A stretch of DNA of 64,000 bases from Closterium sp. Naga37s-1 (GCA_947471745.1 CANJKZ010001028.1:962501-1026500), one strand, 5' to 3'; shown: positions 21,381-31,984, counted from the stretch's first letter. The notes: a model not told the origin generated them from the letters alone. Numbers and translations are program-made.

Positions 21381-23372
21381 GGGTGGGAGGGAAGGCAGAG
21401 ACCTGGGTAGACCAGAGACAAGAAGACGGGAGTGCATGCCATGAAGGCGTGGCAAGGAGGGGTGACCCAGGCGGTGGTGCCATCGAAGAGTCTGGTGCGA
21501 CAGGAGGCGACACGAGCAAGAGGCGGCTACCTGACCTGACGCGGACACCTGAGCAGACGCAGCTAGCTGAGGAGGCTCGGTAGCGAGTGTGTACAGACTC
21601 GACCCTGGCCGACCAGTGAACGTGGCCAGGTGACGCCCTGTCCGTGTGCATGTGCAGATCGACTTACACTGACCCCCAAGAGTGGTGGTAGTGACCATCG
21701 CATCTTGGAGGGCAGCGGTACTCATCGAGTTCGTAGAGAACGAGGGGAGGTGAGGACCTGACAGTGAGCCGGATGGAACCGCCGGACACGGGAGGACAGT
21801 GGAGGAACGGGCAACGACCGGGCCCCCGGAGGGGTCAGCAAGTCTGACCGGGACAGGTGCAGGGAGAGGAGTGAGATTGGTGCTGTCACGAAAGAAACAG
21901 CGCGAGGCGCCTGTGTCCAACGTGAAGGTGTGCAAGGCCTCAGCAGGCGCAGTACCAGGGAGAGTACCAGACTCACCAGCACCTAGAGCAGCAGCAGCTA
22001 TACCTGGGTCATGTGGCACACACAGGTAACAGTCACCCTCAGCACTAGCAGACAAAGCATACATAGCAGAAAGAATAGCATCATAATCTAAGTCAAAGAT
22101 AGCAACTCCAGACCTAAGCAAATCTGCCCAGCGAGGGCGCTCGACCTTGTCACCAAACTCAGCACGCCAGGCGTCGTCGAGGCGGGAGAAGCAGCGGTGC
22201 TGAGTGTGAAGCTTCCCGCATGTCTGACCAGCACGAACACCCGTGCGAATGGCATACGGGCAGCTCTCACTACCCCCAGACGTCCCACGCTGAAACAACC
22301 ACTCACGGAGCTTCTGGGGCGACTGGGTCTCGCTCGGACGCTGCTGCTGCTGCCGCTGGCCACCACCAGGGCCTCCACGCCGAGGTCCCGTCCTACCGCC
22401 ACCAGTCCCACCGCCTCCAGTGCCGCCACGCCCACCGCTGCCTCCTTCGTCGCCACCAGAGCCCCCACTCCCGCCACCAGCCCCACCGCCGCCACCACCT
22501 CCACTGCCTCCACCACCTCCACTGCTGCACCCACCACCACCACCGCTGCCACCTCCACCACCACCACTGCCACCTCTACCACCCCTGCCACCCTTGCCCT
22601 TGCTGCTGCGGCGCTTCGCACTAGCAGAAGCAGCCCCGACGTCCTCTGCAACAGAGACGTCTGCAGCAGCAGCAGCAGAGGCGTAGGAGGGGGCAAGGGG
22701 GGAGGGGGAGCACCCCTCAAAGAAGGGCGGGCGCAGAGTGCCACGAGCAGCACCTACAGCAACTGCACTAGTCTCAGCTGCGAGGAGATGCTGCTCGAGG
22801 TCAACAGTGAGGGAGGTGGGGTCAAGGGAGAGAAATTTGTCCCTGACAGAGCAAAGAGAGTTAGGGAGGCGAGTGACTATGAAGTAGAGGATGATGAACA
22901 TCGGGGGCTGGTTCCTGTCAAGGAAATCAGCATGGACGATAGCGCGGTAGTGAGCGTCGCTAGTGCGCAGGTGGGAAACCAGGTCCTCTACTGTGGCAAA
23001 GGCTGACAGCTCGGGGAACAGGTAGGGCAGTAGCAGTCTGCCTAGCGCAGCAGTGGCAGGCGAGGAGTAGCGAGTGACTACAGTGTCGTACAGGGCCTGT
23101 GCTGTCCTGTGCTGTCCAAAGTGAGTGCATTCGGCTAACGGCAGGTGGTTGCGAATGGCTAAGCGTGCAGCAGCGTCGCGCGTAAGCCACTGGGAGCGAG
23201 TCGCACTGTCAGCTGTGGCGGGAGGGGCAGTAGCGGCACCTGACGTGAGGTCAAACAGCGACACACTGTCCTTAGAATCGCTCAGTAGGTACAGCTGCAG
23301 GTCATCGAGCCACGTGTCAAACTGAACCGGTCTACCCTCATGATCGAACACGAGAACTCGAAGCGAAGCCAT
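21378..23372 (-). CDS. copia-d gag-protease, 664 codons open
   Basis: The longest intact retroelement frame here starts at 23372 (MASLRVLVFDHEGRPVQFDT). Residues 1-210 are the capsid-like gag. A Gly-rich tract of about 75 residues (near 270-345) follows. A Cys/His knuckle C-X13-C-X3-H-X4-C (CPYAIRTGVRAGQTCGKLHT then QHRC) lies near residue 388. The protease has LHTFTLDTGASRCFFRD (D-T-G-A-S). The integrase zinc-finger start HHRLGHPSLPRLHGMHSR is at the C-terminal end. The frame ends at a TAG where relatives read Ser. Gag and protease could still be made from this transcript. Confidence 0.85.
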   Translation of the reverse strand: MASLRVLVFDHEGRPVQFDTWLDDLQLYLLSDSKDSVSLFDLTSGAATAPPATADSATRSQWLTRDAAARLAIRNHLPLAECTHFGQHRTAQALYDTVVTRYSSPATAALGRLLLPYLFPELSAFATVEDLVSHLRTSDAHYRAIVHADFLDRNQPPMFIILYFIVTRLPNSLCSVRDKFLSLDPTSLTVDLEQHLLAAETSAVAVGAARGTLRPPFFEGCSPSPLAPSYASAAAAADVSVAEDVGAASASAKRRSSKGKGGRGGRGGSGGGGGGSGGGGGCSSGGGGGSGGGGGGGAGGGSGGSGGDEGGSGGRGGTGGGGTGGGRTGPRRGGPGGGQRQQQQRPSETQSPQKLREWLFQRGTSGGSESCPYAIRTGVRAGQTCGKLHTQHRCFSRLDDAWRAEFGDKVERPRWADLLRSGVAIFDLDYDAILSAMYALSASAEGDCYLCVPHDPGIAAAALGAGESGTLPGTAPAEALHTFTLDTGASRCFFRDSTNLTPLPAPVPVRLADPSGGPVVARSSTVLPCPAVPSGSLSGPHLPSFSTNSMSTAALQDAMVTTTTLGGQCKSICTCTRTGRHLATFTGRPGSSLYTLATEPPQLAASAQVSASGQVAASCSCRLLSHQTLRWHHRLGHPSLPRLHGMHSRLLVSGLPRSLPSLPP

Positions 23373-23374
23373 AG

Positions 23375-24610
23375 TGGCGCAGCACGCAGGAGCTGCAGTA
23401 GCAGCAGTAGCAGTAGCAGCAGTAGCAGCAGTAGCAGTAGCAGCAGTAGCAGCAGCAGTGGCAGCAGTAGCAGTAGCAGCATTAACAGGGGCAGAGAGGC
23501 CAAGGGGCCGAGGGGCCTGGGGTCTTGGGGTCGAGGGGCCTGGGGCCTAGGGGCCGAGGGCGAAGGGGCCAAGTACAAAGGGTGGCCGAGGGGCCGAGGG
23601 GCCTAGAGGCCGAGGGGCCAAATAAGAAAGGGGGGCCGAGGGGCCAAATACGAAGAGGCCTAGGGGCCGAGGGGCCAAGGGGCCGAGGGGCCTCGGGCCT
23701 AGTGGCCGAGGGGCCGAGGGGGCCGAGGTCGAAGGGGCCGAGGGGCCGAGTAGCCTAGGGGCCGAGGGGCCAAGGGACCGAGGGGCCGAGGGGCCGAAGG
23801 GCCAAGGGGCCGAGGAGCCTTGGGGCCTAGGGGCCAAGGGGCCGAGGGGCCGCGGGGCCGAGGGGCCAAGGGGCCGAGGTCGAAGGGGCCGAGGGGCCTG
23901 GGGCCTAGGGGCCTAGGGGCCGAGGGGCCAAGGGGCCGAGTGGCCGAGGGGCCTAGGGGCCAAGGGGCCGAGGGGCCGAGGGAGGGTCGGGCCGCGGGGC
24001 CTAGGCTAGGGGCGACGGGAGGCCGCGGGGCCTGGGCCTAGGCTAGAGGTGACGGGGCGACGGGCCACGGGGCCTGGGCCTAGGCTTGGGGTGACGGGTC
24101 GCAACGGGCGACAGGGCGCGACGGGCGACGGGAGTCGCGAAGGGCGACGGGCGACGGGGGTCGCGAGGTTAGGGCGACAGGTCGACGGGCCGCGGGGCCT
24201 GGGCCTACGCTAGGGGCGACGGGTCGCTAGGGGCCGAGGGTCCGAGGCTTGGGGCGACAGGGCGACGGGTCGCAACGGGCCACTGGGCGACGGGGGGTCG
24301 TGAGGCTAGGGGCGACGGGTCGACGGGCCACGGGGCCTGGGCCTACGCTAGTGGCGACGGGTCGCTAGGGGCCGAGGGGCCGAGGCTTGGGGCGACGGGG
24401 CGATGGGTCGCAACGGGCGACAGGGCGACGGGGGGTCGCAAGGCTAGGGGCGACGGGCGATGCCAAGGGGCGACGGGCCTACGCTAGGGGCGACGGGCCG
24501 GGCTAGTGGTGGCGACAGGCCGGGGCCTAGGGGCGACGGGCGCGAGGCTACGGGCCGGGGCCTAGGGTCGAGAGTGGCTAGTAGGGCAGCAGGTGGTGGG
24601 GCCCAAAAAA
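23375..24610 (-). repeat. copia-d tandem-repeat leader
   Basis: Next to the gag start is a GCAGTAGCA-type run (23395-23480). It is followed by many GGGGCCGAGGGGCC units (about 23500-23990) and GGGGCGACGGGTCGC-type units (about 24000-24560). This is the element's leader between the primer site (24634-24645) and gag, and its repeat families differ from those of copies a, c, e and j. Confidence 0.8.
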
Positions 24611-24645
24611 AAAGCAGTCCTAGGAAGGGACCTGCTCTGAAACCA

Positions 24646-24777
24646 TGTTAGAAAGAGTGAACGAGAATGAATGAACTAGCAAAGAGTTGGGTACAAGTAC
24701 TAACCCTAATTGGGTTGTACCCCTTATGGGCTACCCCACTATAGCCTACACAATATAAGCTATACAACATTTTGACA
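24646..24777 (-). repeat. copia-d 5' LTR with primer-binding site
   Basis: This is the 132-bp partner of 17702-17833. On the minus strand it ends CTTTCTAACA and is followed by TGGTTTCAGAGC (24634-24645), an initiator-Met-type primer site with one mismatch. The outer flank is GTCGG. Confidence 0.95.
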
Positions 24778-24782
24778 GTCGG

Positions 24783-24953
24783 CTCAGCTTAGTCTAGGCG
24801 CAGTCATGGCTGCACGCGTTTACGAGAGAACGCGAGGACAGCGACTCCTAGGTGATAAGGGGCGTGAGTACCTTCGAGTGAAAAAATCAAAAAATGATTT
24901 CCTGGGGTGCGGAGATGCGCGGTCCGAAAAGGAAAGTGGCTCTGAATGCCAAG
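24783..24953 (-). other. gypsy 5' leader and primer-site region
   Basis: This gypsy internal sequence lies between the 5' LTR and gag, displaced from gag by copia-d. Next to the LTR the minus strand reads TTGGCATTCAGAGCC, a primer-site-like sequence resembling TGGTATCAGAGC with changes. No gene is visible. Confidence 0.6.
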
Positions 24954-25026
24954 TGTTACGGGTGCAATGAATCGAGGTAGCGAGGATTGCACTAGAGTGT
25001 TCAAAGAGTACAAAGTATGAGCGAAG
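24954..25026 (-). repeat. gypsy 5' LTR, inner part
   Basis: These are the first 73 plus-strand bases of the gypsy LTR (TGTTACGGGTGCAATGAATC...), matching 847-919. The LTR is cut by copia-e and resumes at 32125. Confidence 0.9.
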
Positions 25027-25161
25027 TGTTAGAATCCTAGGCAGAGTTGGTATTGAATGTCGAGAGTGTTGGTACAAAAATGAAACCTAAGGGGTTGTAC
25101 CCTACAGTAAGTACCCCACTAAAGCCTATCTAAACTACAAAATATAAACATATGTTTGACA
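25027..25161 (-). repeat. copia-e 3' LTR
   Basis: This 135-bp LTR (plus strand TGTTAGAATCC...GTTTGACA) is followed by CACCCCCATAGGC, the same PPT-adjacent sequence as in copia-d. It differs from the 5' LTR at three single bases. Confidence 0.93.
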
Positions 25162-25387
25162 CACCCCCATAGGCAAAGTGGGGGAGAACAGAGGGTCACA
25201 AGGCCAGGTAGGAAGTGCAAAGCAAGCTCAGGGTGCATCACAACATCACCACGCAATCTGAGCACAAGCAAAAGGCCACAAGGCCAGTTCATATGCAGAG
25301 ATATATATGTAACAACAACAGCACAGTGAGATCTACCTAAAAAAGCAAGCATGCAGGTATATATAAAGATCACAGTACAAACAAAGC

Positions 25388-26853
25388 CTACAGCAAGTGA
25401 GGAAGCGTAGGCACAAGGCCTAACAAAGTGCAGAAACGCTGATGATCACCAGGCGGAAGCACCTTGGTGAATATATCAGCAGTGTTGGCCCGAGTGGCCA
25501 CGTAAGTAAGACGAAGCTGGCCACGCTGCTGCAGCTCTCGAGCAAGGAAGTAACGGAGAGCGATGTGCTTTGTTCTGTGCTCCAGTCTGTGCTCCTGACA
25601 CAAGGCAATGGCGGCCTTGTTATCGACGTACAGAACTGGAGGAGAACGAGGCCGCTCTCCCAAGTCAGTCAGCAGGTAGGTGAGCCAGCGTAGCTCCTGC
25701 GCAGCCATGGCTGTGGCGTAGATCTCGGCCTCACAGCTGGAGCCGAGAACTGAAGACGAACGTGTAGAACGCCAGGAAACTGAACCAGAACCAAGGCTAA
25801 AGGTGTAACCCTGTGACGACCGCTGCGTAGCCTGGTCGTCAACCCAAGAGGCGTCCGAGTGACCAGTGAGGACAACGTCACCCCGTCCTCCAAGCACGAG
25901 CCCCATGCCCGATGTACTGCACAAGTAGCGTATTACCCTCTTAGCAGCATCCATGTGCACCTTTCGGTGCCGACCAGGAGCCACGTAGCAAGCCAGAAGG
26001 CCAAGAGGGTATGCAAGGTCAGGACGAGTGCAGGTCATCAGGTACATGAGGCAGCCCACTAGCTCTGGGTAAGGTCCACTCGGCTCTACGGACTCGTCCG
26101 AAGGTGGAGCTGAGAGTGAGTGGCCTGTGCTGAGGACCAGGTGAAGCGGAAGCGCTGAAGGACCTGGTGCACCATGTGTGACTGAGTCAGTGTGATGGTG
26201 CGGCGTGCTCTGTCCCGGGTGATCTGCAAGCCAAGATAGCTGTGCAGTTCACCCAGGTCTGTGCACGTGTGACTCTTCTGCAGCTCCGACTTCACGTGGG
26301 CGAGAGCCTCAGTGTCAGCAGTGGCAAAGACCAAGTCGTCGACGTACACGAGGATGTAGAACGGCGGCAGCGAAGTGTCGGTGCGCAGAAACAGTGACGG
26401 GTCAGCAGTCGACGGAGCAAACCCAAGAGCCGCAAGTGTCGTCCTCAATGTGTCGTGCCACTCACGTGGCGCCTGGCGGAGACCGTAGACCGGCCGCCGG
26501 AGGCTCCACTGGGTACCAGGAGGGAACGACCCAGTGAAGCCAGGAGGGCGGCGCAGCCAGATCTCCTCGTGCAAGCTGCCCTGTAAGAAGGCTGTGCTGA
26601 AGTCAAGAGAGTGAAGCTCGTAGTCACGCTGAGCGGCAACATGCAGCAGCACCCGAAGAGTGGTCATCTTCGGGGTGGGGGAGAAGTTCTGGAAGAAGTC
26701 AACTCCCTGTCGCTGACTGAAGCCACGTGCAACGTAACGTGCCTTGAAGACAGGCGGAGAACCCGGCGGCCGCTTCACCCTGAAGATCCACATGCCACTG
26801 ACGATGTTCGCCCCAAGCGGGGGAACCTCGTCGACGTAGGTGCCTGTGGACTT
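25388..26853 (-). pseudogene. copia-e RT-RNase H
   Basis: RT: MWIFRVKRPPGSPPVFKARY, MTTLRVLLHVAAQRDYELHS, DFSTAFLQGSLHEEIWLRRP and PPFYILVYVDDLVFATADT (YVDD box), then MVHQVLQRFRFTW. A frameshift near 26100 leads into MGCLMYLMTCTRPDLAYPLG and RNase H (TGHSDASWVDDQATQRSSQG, CEAEIYATAMAAQELRW, YVDNKAAIALCQ) to a stop at 25388. Apart from that break the domains are complete. Confidence 0.9.
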
Positions 26854-28240
26854 CTAGGAAGCCATCTCGGCGTCCATGGCTGCCTTCCACTGAGAGGAGT
26901 AGGGACCCTCTATCGCCTCTGCGTAAGAGCGCGGGGTAGGGATGTCTGGTGCATCCGAGTCTCCCTCAGGAGCAAGCAGCATGGACACGAGATGAGGCGC
27001 AGCGGCTGCAAGACACTCAAGGTCCTCCTGCCTGTCCTCAAGGACGTCCGTGCCAAGAGCACACTCACCCCCGATGGACGGAGGACAAACAGAATCAGAC
27101 TCAGCAACAAGACTGGCGGCGTAGTCTAGACGATAGTGAGCAGCAAAGTCAACAAGCTCAGCGACTAAGGCAGACGCAGCAGCAGACTCAAACGACGGGT
27201 CAGTGACAACAGTGGCAAGCAGACGCGTGGCAGTAGAGTGCTCAGCACGAAACTGGTCAGACGCAGGGTCAGCAACGTCAGGCAGAGAGGACGCAGGGGG
27301 AGACGGTAGAGGAACACGCGACGTAGGAGAGGAAGGACGACGAACAACAAGGTGAGGGCCGGAGACAGCCGGCTGGCTCGGACGAGGAACACGACGACCG
27401 GAACGGACAGGTGAGACAGGACGCGACGCAGGCTCACGACGCTCTGCAAGGCCCCCAGTCTGCTCTGTGTACGGAGAAGGAGCAGGCAGCGGTGAGCCAG
27501 GCGGTAACGGAAGACCAGTAGACGAGGGAAGACTGAGAACCTGGCGAAGTGCTGAGTCAGGTGGTGGCTGAGACGACGGAGACGGCGGAGTGAAGAACAG
27601 ACGCGGCTGAGCAGTGCCACCAGCACCAGCTGCTCCAGTACCTCCAGTAGCGCCAGCACCTCCAGCAGCTCCAACACCTCCAGCAGCTCCAGTACCCTCA
27701 GCAGCACCAGCACCACCAGTAGCTCCAGCACCCTCAGCAGGTCCAGCACCGCCAGCAGCCCCAGTACCCTCAGCAGCGCCAGAACCTCCAGCACCTCCAA
27801 TAGCTCCAGTACCTCCAGCAGCAACACCGCCAGCCCCAGCAGCTCCAGCACCCCCAGTACGAGCACCTCCGGGACCAGCGACACCAGTAGAAGAACCCCT
27901 AGCAGTAGAGCCCTGAGGTGCAGAAGTGCGACGCTGACGGCGACCGTACCAGTCGTGCAGCTGCTGGGAGGTGAGGGGCACACGCGGACGAAGACGGCTA
28001 CTCCAAGGAGACCGCGTAAAAGCAGTCTCAGAACCCTCAGGTGACTCACCCCCAGACTCAGCACCTCCAGACGCAGCACCTCCAGACGCAGCACCCCCAG
28101 ACGCAGCACCTCCAGGCTCCACACGCTCAGCGCCCCCAGACTCAGCACCCCAAAGCTCCGCACCCCCAGGGACAGCACCACTCCCAGTAGGACCGGAGTC
28201 ACCAGTGACCTCAACAGGCGCAGGCGCGGGGGGGTCTACC
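26854..28240 (-). pseudogene. copia-e integrase-RT linker
   Basis: This is a long low-complexity linker. An N-terminal GGAASGG repeat is followed by WYGRRQRRTSAPQGS, then about 70 residues of GAAEGTGAAGGAGAT-type repeats, a Pro/Ser-rich part and a conserved tail with LECLAAAAPHLVSMLLAPEG and YAEAIEGPYSSQWKAAMDAE. A TAG at 26854-26856 (plus CTA) replaces the Trp codon found in copia-d (MASWKSTGTYV). Such linkers join integrase to RT in copia polyproteins; this one is unusually long and repetitive. Confidence 0.8.
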
Positions 28241-29057
28241 TGAGAGACACCTGAAGGAGCAGGACCTGGCGCGGGGAGGGGGTCTACCTGGGGAGGACCT
28301 GGGGCGAGAAAGACCGGCGGGGTTGGGGGCGAGGAGCAGTGCGGTAGGGGAAGAGGCGGTAAAAGGGGATCGACTCGTCAAAGGTGACGTCCTGAGACGC
28401 AAAGACACGGCGCGAGGCGGGGTCATAAAACTGCCAGCCAGGCGCGTCAGGGACAAAGCCAAGGAAGACACAGGGAATGGCGCGAGGGGAGAGCTTGTCT
28501 GCGGTGGTATTGCGGACAAAGGCACGAGCACTCCAGACCTGGAAACGCGACGCATCGCCAACCTTCCCCGTCCACAGCAGTGTGGGCGAGGTCTCCGGCA
28601 AGGAGACACGGGGCCAAAGGTTGAGCTGATGCGCGGCGTACCGGACCGCAAACGGCCACAGAAAATGGGGGGCAGCCGCATGGATCATGGAGGTACGAGC
28701 GACCTCCATGACTAAGCCAATGCGGCGCTCAGCAACCCCATTCTGCTGCGGAGAGGCCGGAAGCGTGAAAGTCTGGCGGATGCCGTGCTCCGCACAGAAG
28801 GCTGCCAAGAGGTCTGAGGAGAACTCACCACCTCTGTCAGAGTGCAGACGCAGGACAGGAAAGTCCGACTGGAACCGCTCGCGGAGCTGGAGACGAGTAG
28901 CGCGGATCCAGGGGATCAAAACATCAGGGACATCCCCCTTGCGCTGCAAGGGGAAGACCGTGGTGTAACGCATGTAGTCGTCGACAACCAGCAGGAAGTA
29001 CCGCTCGTGGCCCTGTCCACGGACGCGGGCTGGGCCCCACACGTCCAGGTGGAGAGT
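28241..29057 (-). pseudogene. copia-e integrase core
   Basis: The open frame reads VWGPARVRGQGHERYFLLVV, LRLHSDRGGEFSSDLLAAFC, QTFTLPASPQQNGVAERRIG and TSMIHAAAPHFLWPFAVRYA, then RNTTADKLSPRAIPCVFLGF. The catalytic Asp, Asp and Glu are present. A TAG at 29058-29060 (plus CTA), replacing the CAG of related copies, cuts it from protease. Confidence 0.88.
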
Positions 29058-31163
29058 CTACAGTGGAGCCTCTGTGGGAGGGAACGAGGAGGAGTGAGGA
29101 GCGGCGCGCTGCCGCCCCTCGACGCAAGGAATGCAGGGCGGCGCAGGCGAGGGAGGGAGGGGAGGCAGAGACCTGGGAAGACCAGAAACAAGGAAGCGGG
29201 AGTGCATGCTGCGCAGGCGAAGCAGGGAGGGGTGACCAAGGCGGTGGTGCCACAGGAGAGTGTCGTGCGACAGCCGGCGACACTCACACTGAGTGGCTAC
29301 CTGAGCAGACGCGTGCAACTGGGGAGACAAAGGGGCGGAGCGCGACGCAGTGGTGAGGGTGTAGAGACTGGACCCTGGCGCACGAGCGAACGTGGCCAGG
29401 TGGCGACCAGTCTGGGAGCACGTGCAAATCGCCACACGCTGCCGGCCAGGGGTGTAGGTGTCAACCCCCGCATCCTGGAGGACAGCGTTACTCACCAAGT
29501 TCGTAGAGAACGAGGGGAGGTGGAGACCAGACAGCTCACCAGACGGGACCGCCGGACACGGAAGCACAGTGGAAGACCATGCAAGCACTGGGCCCCCAGA
29601 GGGGTCAGCCAGTGAGACAGGAACAGGTGCAGGGAGGGGAGTGACTGTGGTACTGTCACGAAAGAAACAGCGGGAAGCACCAGAGTCAAGTGTAAAGGTG
29701 TGCAAGGCCTGTGCAGGCGCATGACCAGGGGGAGCAGACTCACAAGCACCTAGTGCTGCAGGGGCTATACCAGGGGTTATACCAGGATCCGGCGGCACAC
29801 ACAAGTAGCAGTCACCCTCAGCACTAACAGACAATACATACATAGCAGCAAGAATTGCCTCATAGTCAAGATCAAAGATAGGTACATCACGCCTAAGCAA
29901 GTCTGCCCAGTTGGGGAACTCAGGAGCATCAGGAAACTTGGCACGCCAGGCGTCGCTAAGCCGAGCGAAGCAGCGCTGCTCAGTGTGAAAACCTGTACAC
30001 TGGCGACCAGCGCGGGGACCTGTGCGGATGATATAGGGGCAGCGACCAGGACCCCCAGAAGCCCCACGCCCGGCATACCAGTCAAGAAGCTGCTGGGAAG
30101 TGGGGGTCTGGCGCTGCCGCTGATGCTACTGCTGCTGCTCCTGCTGCTGCTGCTACTGCTGCTGCTGCGGCTGCTGCTGGCCCTGACCACCACTGCCACC
30201 ACCGCTCCCTCCTCCCCCACTGCCGCTGCTGCCCCCTCCACCGCTCCCAGTGCCTCCGCCGCCCCCACCACCACCTCCACCGCCTCCACCCCCACGACCA
30301 CCCCCACCACCTCCACCTCCCCCGCCGCCTGCACCACCGCCACCTCCACCGCCACCCCCACCGCCGCTGCCACCCCTGCCGCCCCTGCCGCTGCGACGCT
30401 TCCCACTAGGAGCGGAAGCAGCTCCGACCTCCTCAGCACCAAGGTAGTCGTGAGCAGCAGTTGCGGAGGTGTAGGAGGGGGTGAGAGGGGAGGGGGAGCA
30501 CCCCTCAAAGAGGGGAGAGCGAGGAGTGCCACGAGCAGCACCTACAGCGAGGATGTTCTTCTCTGCTGTGAGGAGGTGCTTCTCGAAGTCGTCGACAGTG
30601 AGAGTGGTGGGGTCTAGCGCTAGGAAGTGGTCCCTGACAGAGCTAAGAGTGTCAGGGAGGCGGGTGACGAGGAAATAGAGAGTGAAGTACATCGGGGGGG
30701 GGTTTGCGGCGCAGAACTCGGCTGAAAGGGCGGCACGAAAGCGAGAGTCAGTAGCGCGCAGGTGAGAAACTAGGTCCTCAGCAGTGGTGAACGAGGAAAG
30801 ATCGGGGAAGAGGTATGGTAGCATGAGTCGACCTATGGCTGCAGTGGCCGGGGAGGAGTAGCGCGCAACTACAGCGTCGTACAGTGTCTTAGCAGTTCTG
30901 TGCTGGCTGAAATGCACTCGCTCAGTAATCGGCAGGTGGTTCCTAATAGCTAGGCGTGCAGCAGCATCACGAGTCTGCCACTGGGAGCGTTCTAGAGCAG
31001 GAGCATCAGCAGCAGGAGTAACGGCAGTGCCAGAGACGTAATCAAACAGGGAAACGCCCTCTTTGGCATCAGTCAGAAGGAACAGCTGGAGATCGTCTAA
31101 CCACACAGCGAACTCGATGGGACGACCGTCAGGCTCGAACGCTAGAACGTTAGGCGTCGCCAT
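29058..31163 (-). pseudogene. copia-e gag-protease
   Basis: Gag starts at 31163 (MATPNVLAFEPDGRPIEFAV) and is open for 336 codons through a Gly-rich tract of about 70 residues and a Gln run. The frame then breaks at about 30150. The knuckle (about 29970-30050) reads CPYIIRTGPRAGRQCTGFHT then EQRC, i.e. C-X13-C-X3-H-X4-C. Protease is open from 29900 (LHTFTLDSGASRCFFRD, D-S-G-A-S) and ends with the integrase zinc finger (HHRLGHPSLLRLRSMHSR, CIPCVEG). Confidence 0.88.
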
Positions 31164-31164
31164 A

Positions 31165-31960
31165 TTGGCTTAAGGCAGGATGCAGCAGGCAGCAGACAGG
31201 AGGCAGTAGGCACCAGGTAGGAGGCAGGCAGCAGAGGCAGGAGGCAGGAGGCAGGAGGCAGGGGCAGCAAGCAGCAGGCAGGCGGCAGCAGGCAGCAGGC
31301 AGCAGGCAGGCAGCAGGCAGGCGGCAGGCAGGCGGCAGCAGGCAGCAAGCAGGCAGGCAGGCAGCAGGCAGGCAGCAGGCAGGCGGCAGCAGGCAGCAAG
31401 CAGCAGGCAGGCGGCAGCAGGCAGTAGGCAGGTAGGCAGGCAGCAGGCAGGCAGCAGGCAGGCGGCAACAGGTAGCAAGCAGCAGGCAGGCGGCAGCAGG
31501 CAGCAGGCAGGAGCGGCCTGAGGGCAGCTGCTGGCTGCGTGTGGCGGCTTGCTGCGCGAAGCTGCAGGCTGCGCGGGGCTACAGGCAGCGCGCGCGGCCG
31601 CAGGCTGCGTGCGGCGACGGGCTGCGCGGGCTGCGGGCTACTTGCAGCTGCGGGCTGCGCGTAGCGATAGGCAGCGTGCGCGACTGCAAGCGGCGTGCGG
31701 CTGCGGGCTGCGCTGGGCGACGGGCCGCACATGCGCGGCTGCGGGCTGCGCTGGGCGACGGGCCGCTCTGGCGTGGCCTAACCAGGTTGCGCGCGGGCGG
31801 CTTAAGGGGCGCACAGGTGGGGCCGAAACGGGCTGCGCGGGCTGCTGAAGCGGCGCACGTGGGAAAAAAAAAAGGTCCGCCCGAGGCGCGCGCGGGCAGC
31901 CAAGGCGCGCGCGGGCACTAGACAAGGCAGGCAGGTACGGTGGGCCCTAATCCTAGGTCC
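31165..31960 (-). repeat. copia-e tandem-repeat leader
   Basis: About 31180-31510 is a GGCAGGCAGCAGGCAGGCGG-type minisatellite. It is followed to about 31800 by a GCTGCGGGCTGCGCGGGCTG-type array. In frames it gives Cys/Leu/Pro-rich or Ala/Arg-rich open reading with no homology. It occupies the leader position between primer site and gag. Confidence 0.8.
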
Positions 31961-31984
31961 TAAGGACCTATGCTCTAGATGCCA

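Larger units (their letters stand above)
17702..24777 (-). mobile_element. Ty1/copia element d, complete ends, recent
   Basis: This minus-strand 7076-bp element has both LTRs (132 bp each), which differ at a single base. Perfect 5-bp target duplications GTCGG lie at 17697-17701 and 24778-24782. It has a primer site and a PPT region next to the 3' LTR (minus strand TATGGGGGTG). It is inserted in the gypsy leader just upstream of gag. The polyprotein order is gag, protease, integrase, RT, RNase H. The coding region carries several stops and one frame change, so this copy is not autonomous despite its recent insertion. Confidence 0.95.

Noticed and set aside
30250-30447. Plus-strand poly-Pro protein
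   Set aside because: It is the complement of the GGN repeats encoding the copia-e gag Gly-rich tract; the domains flanking the tract lie on the minus strand.
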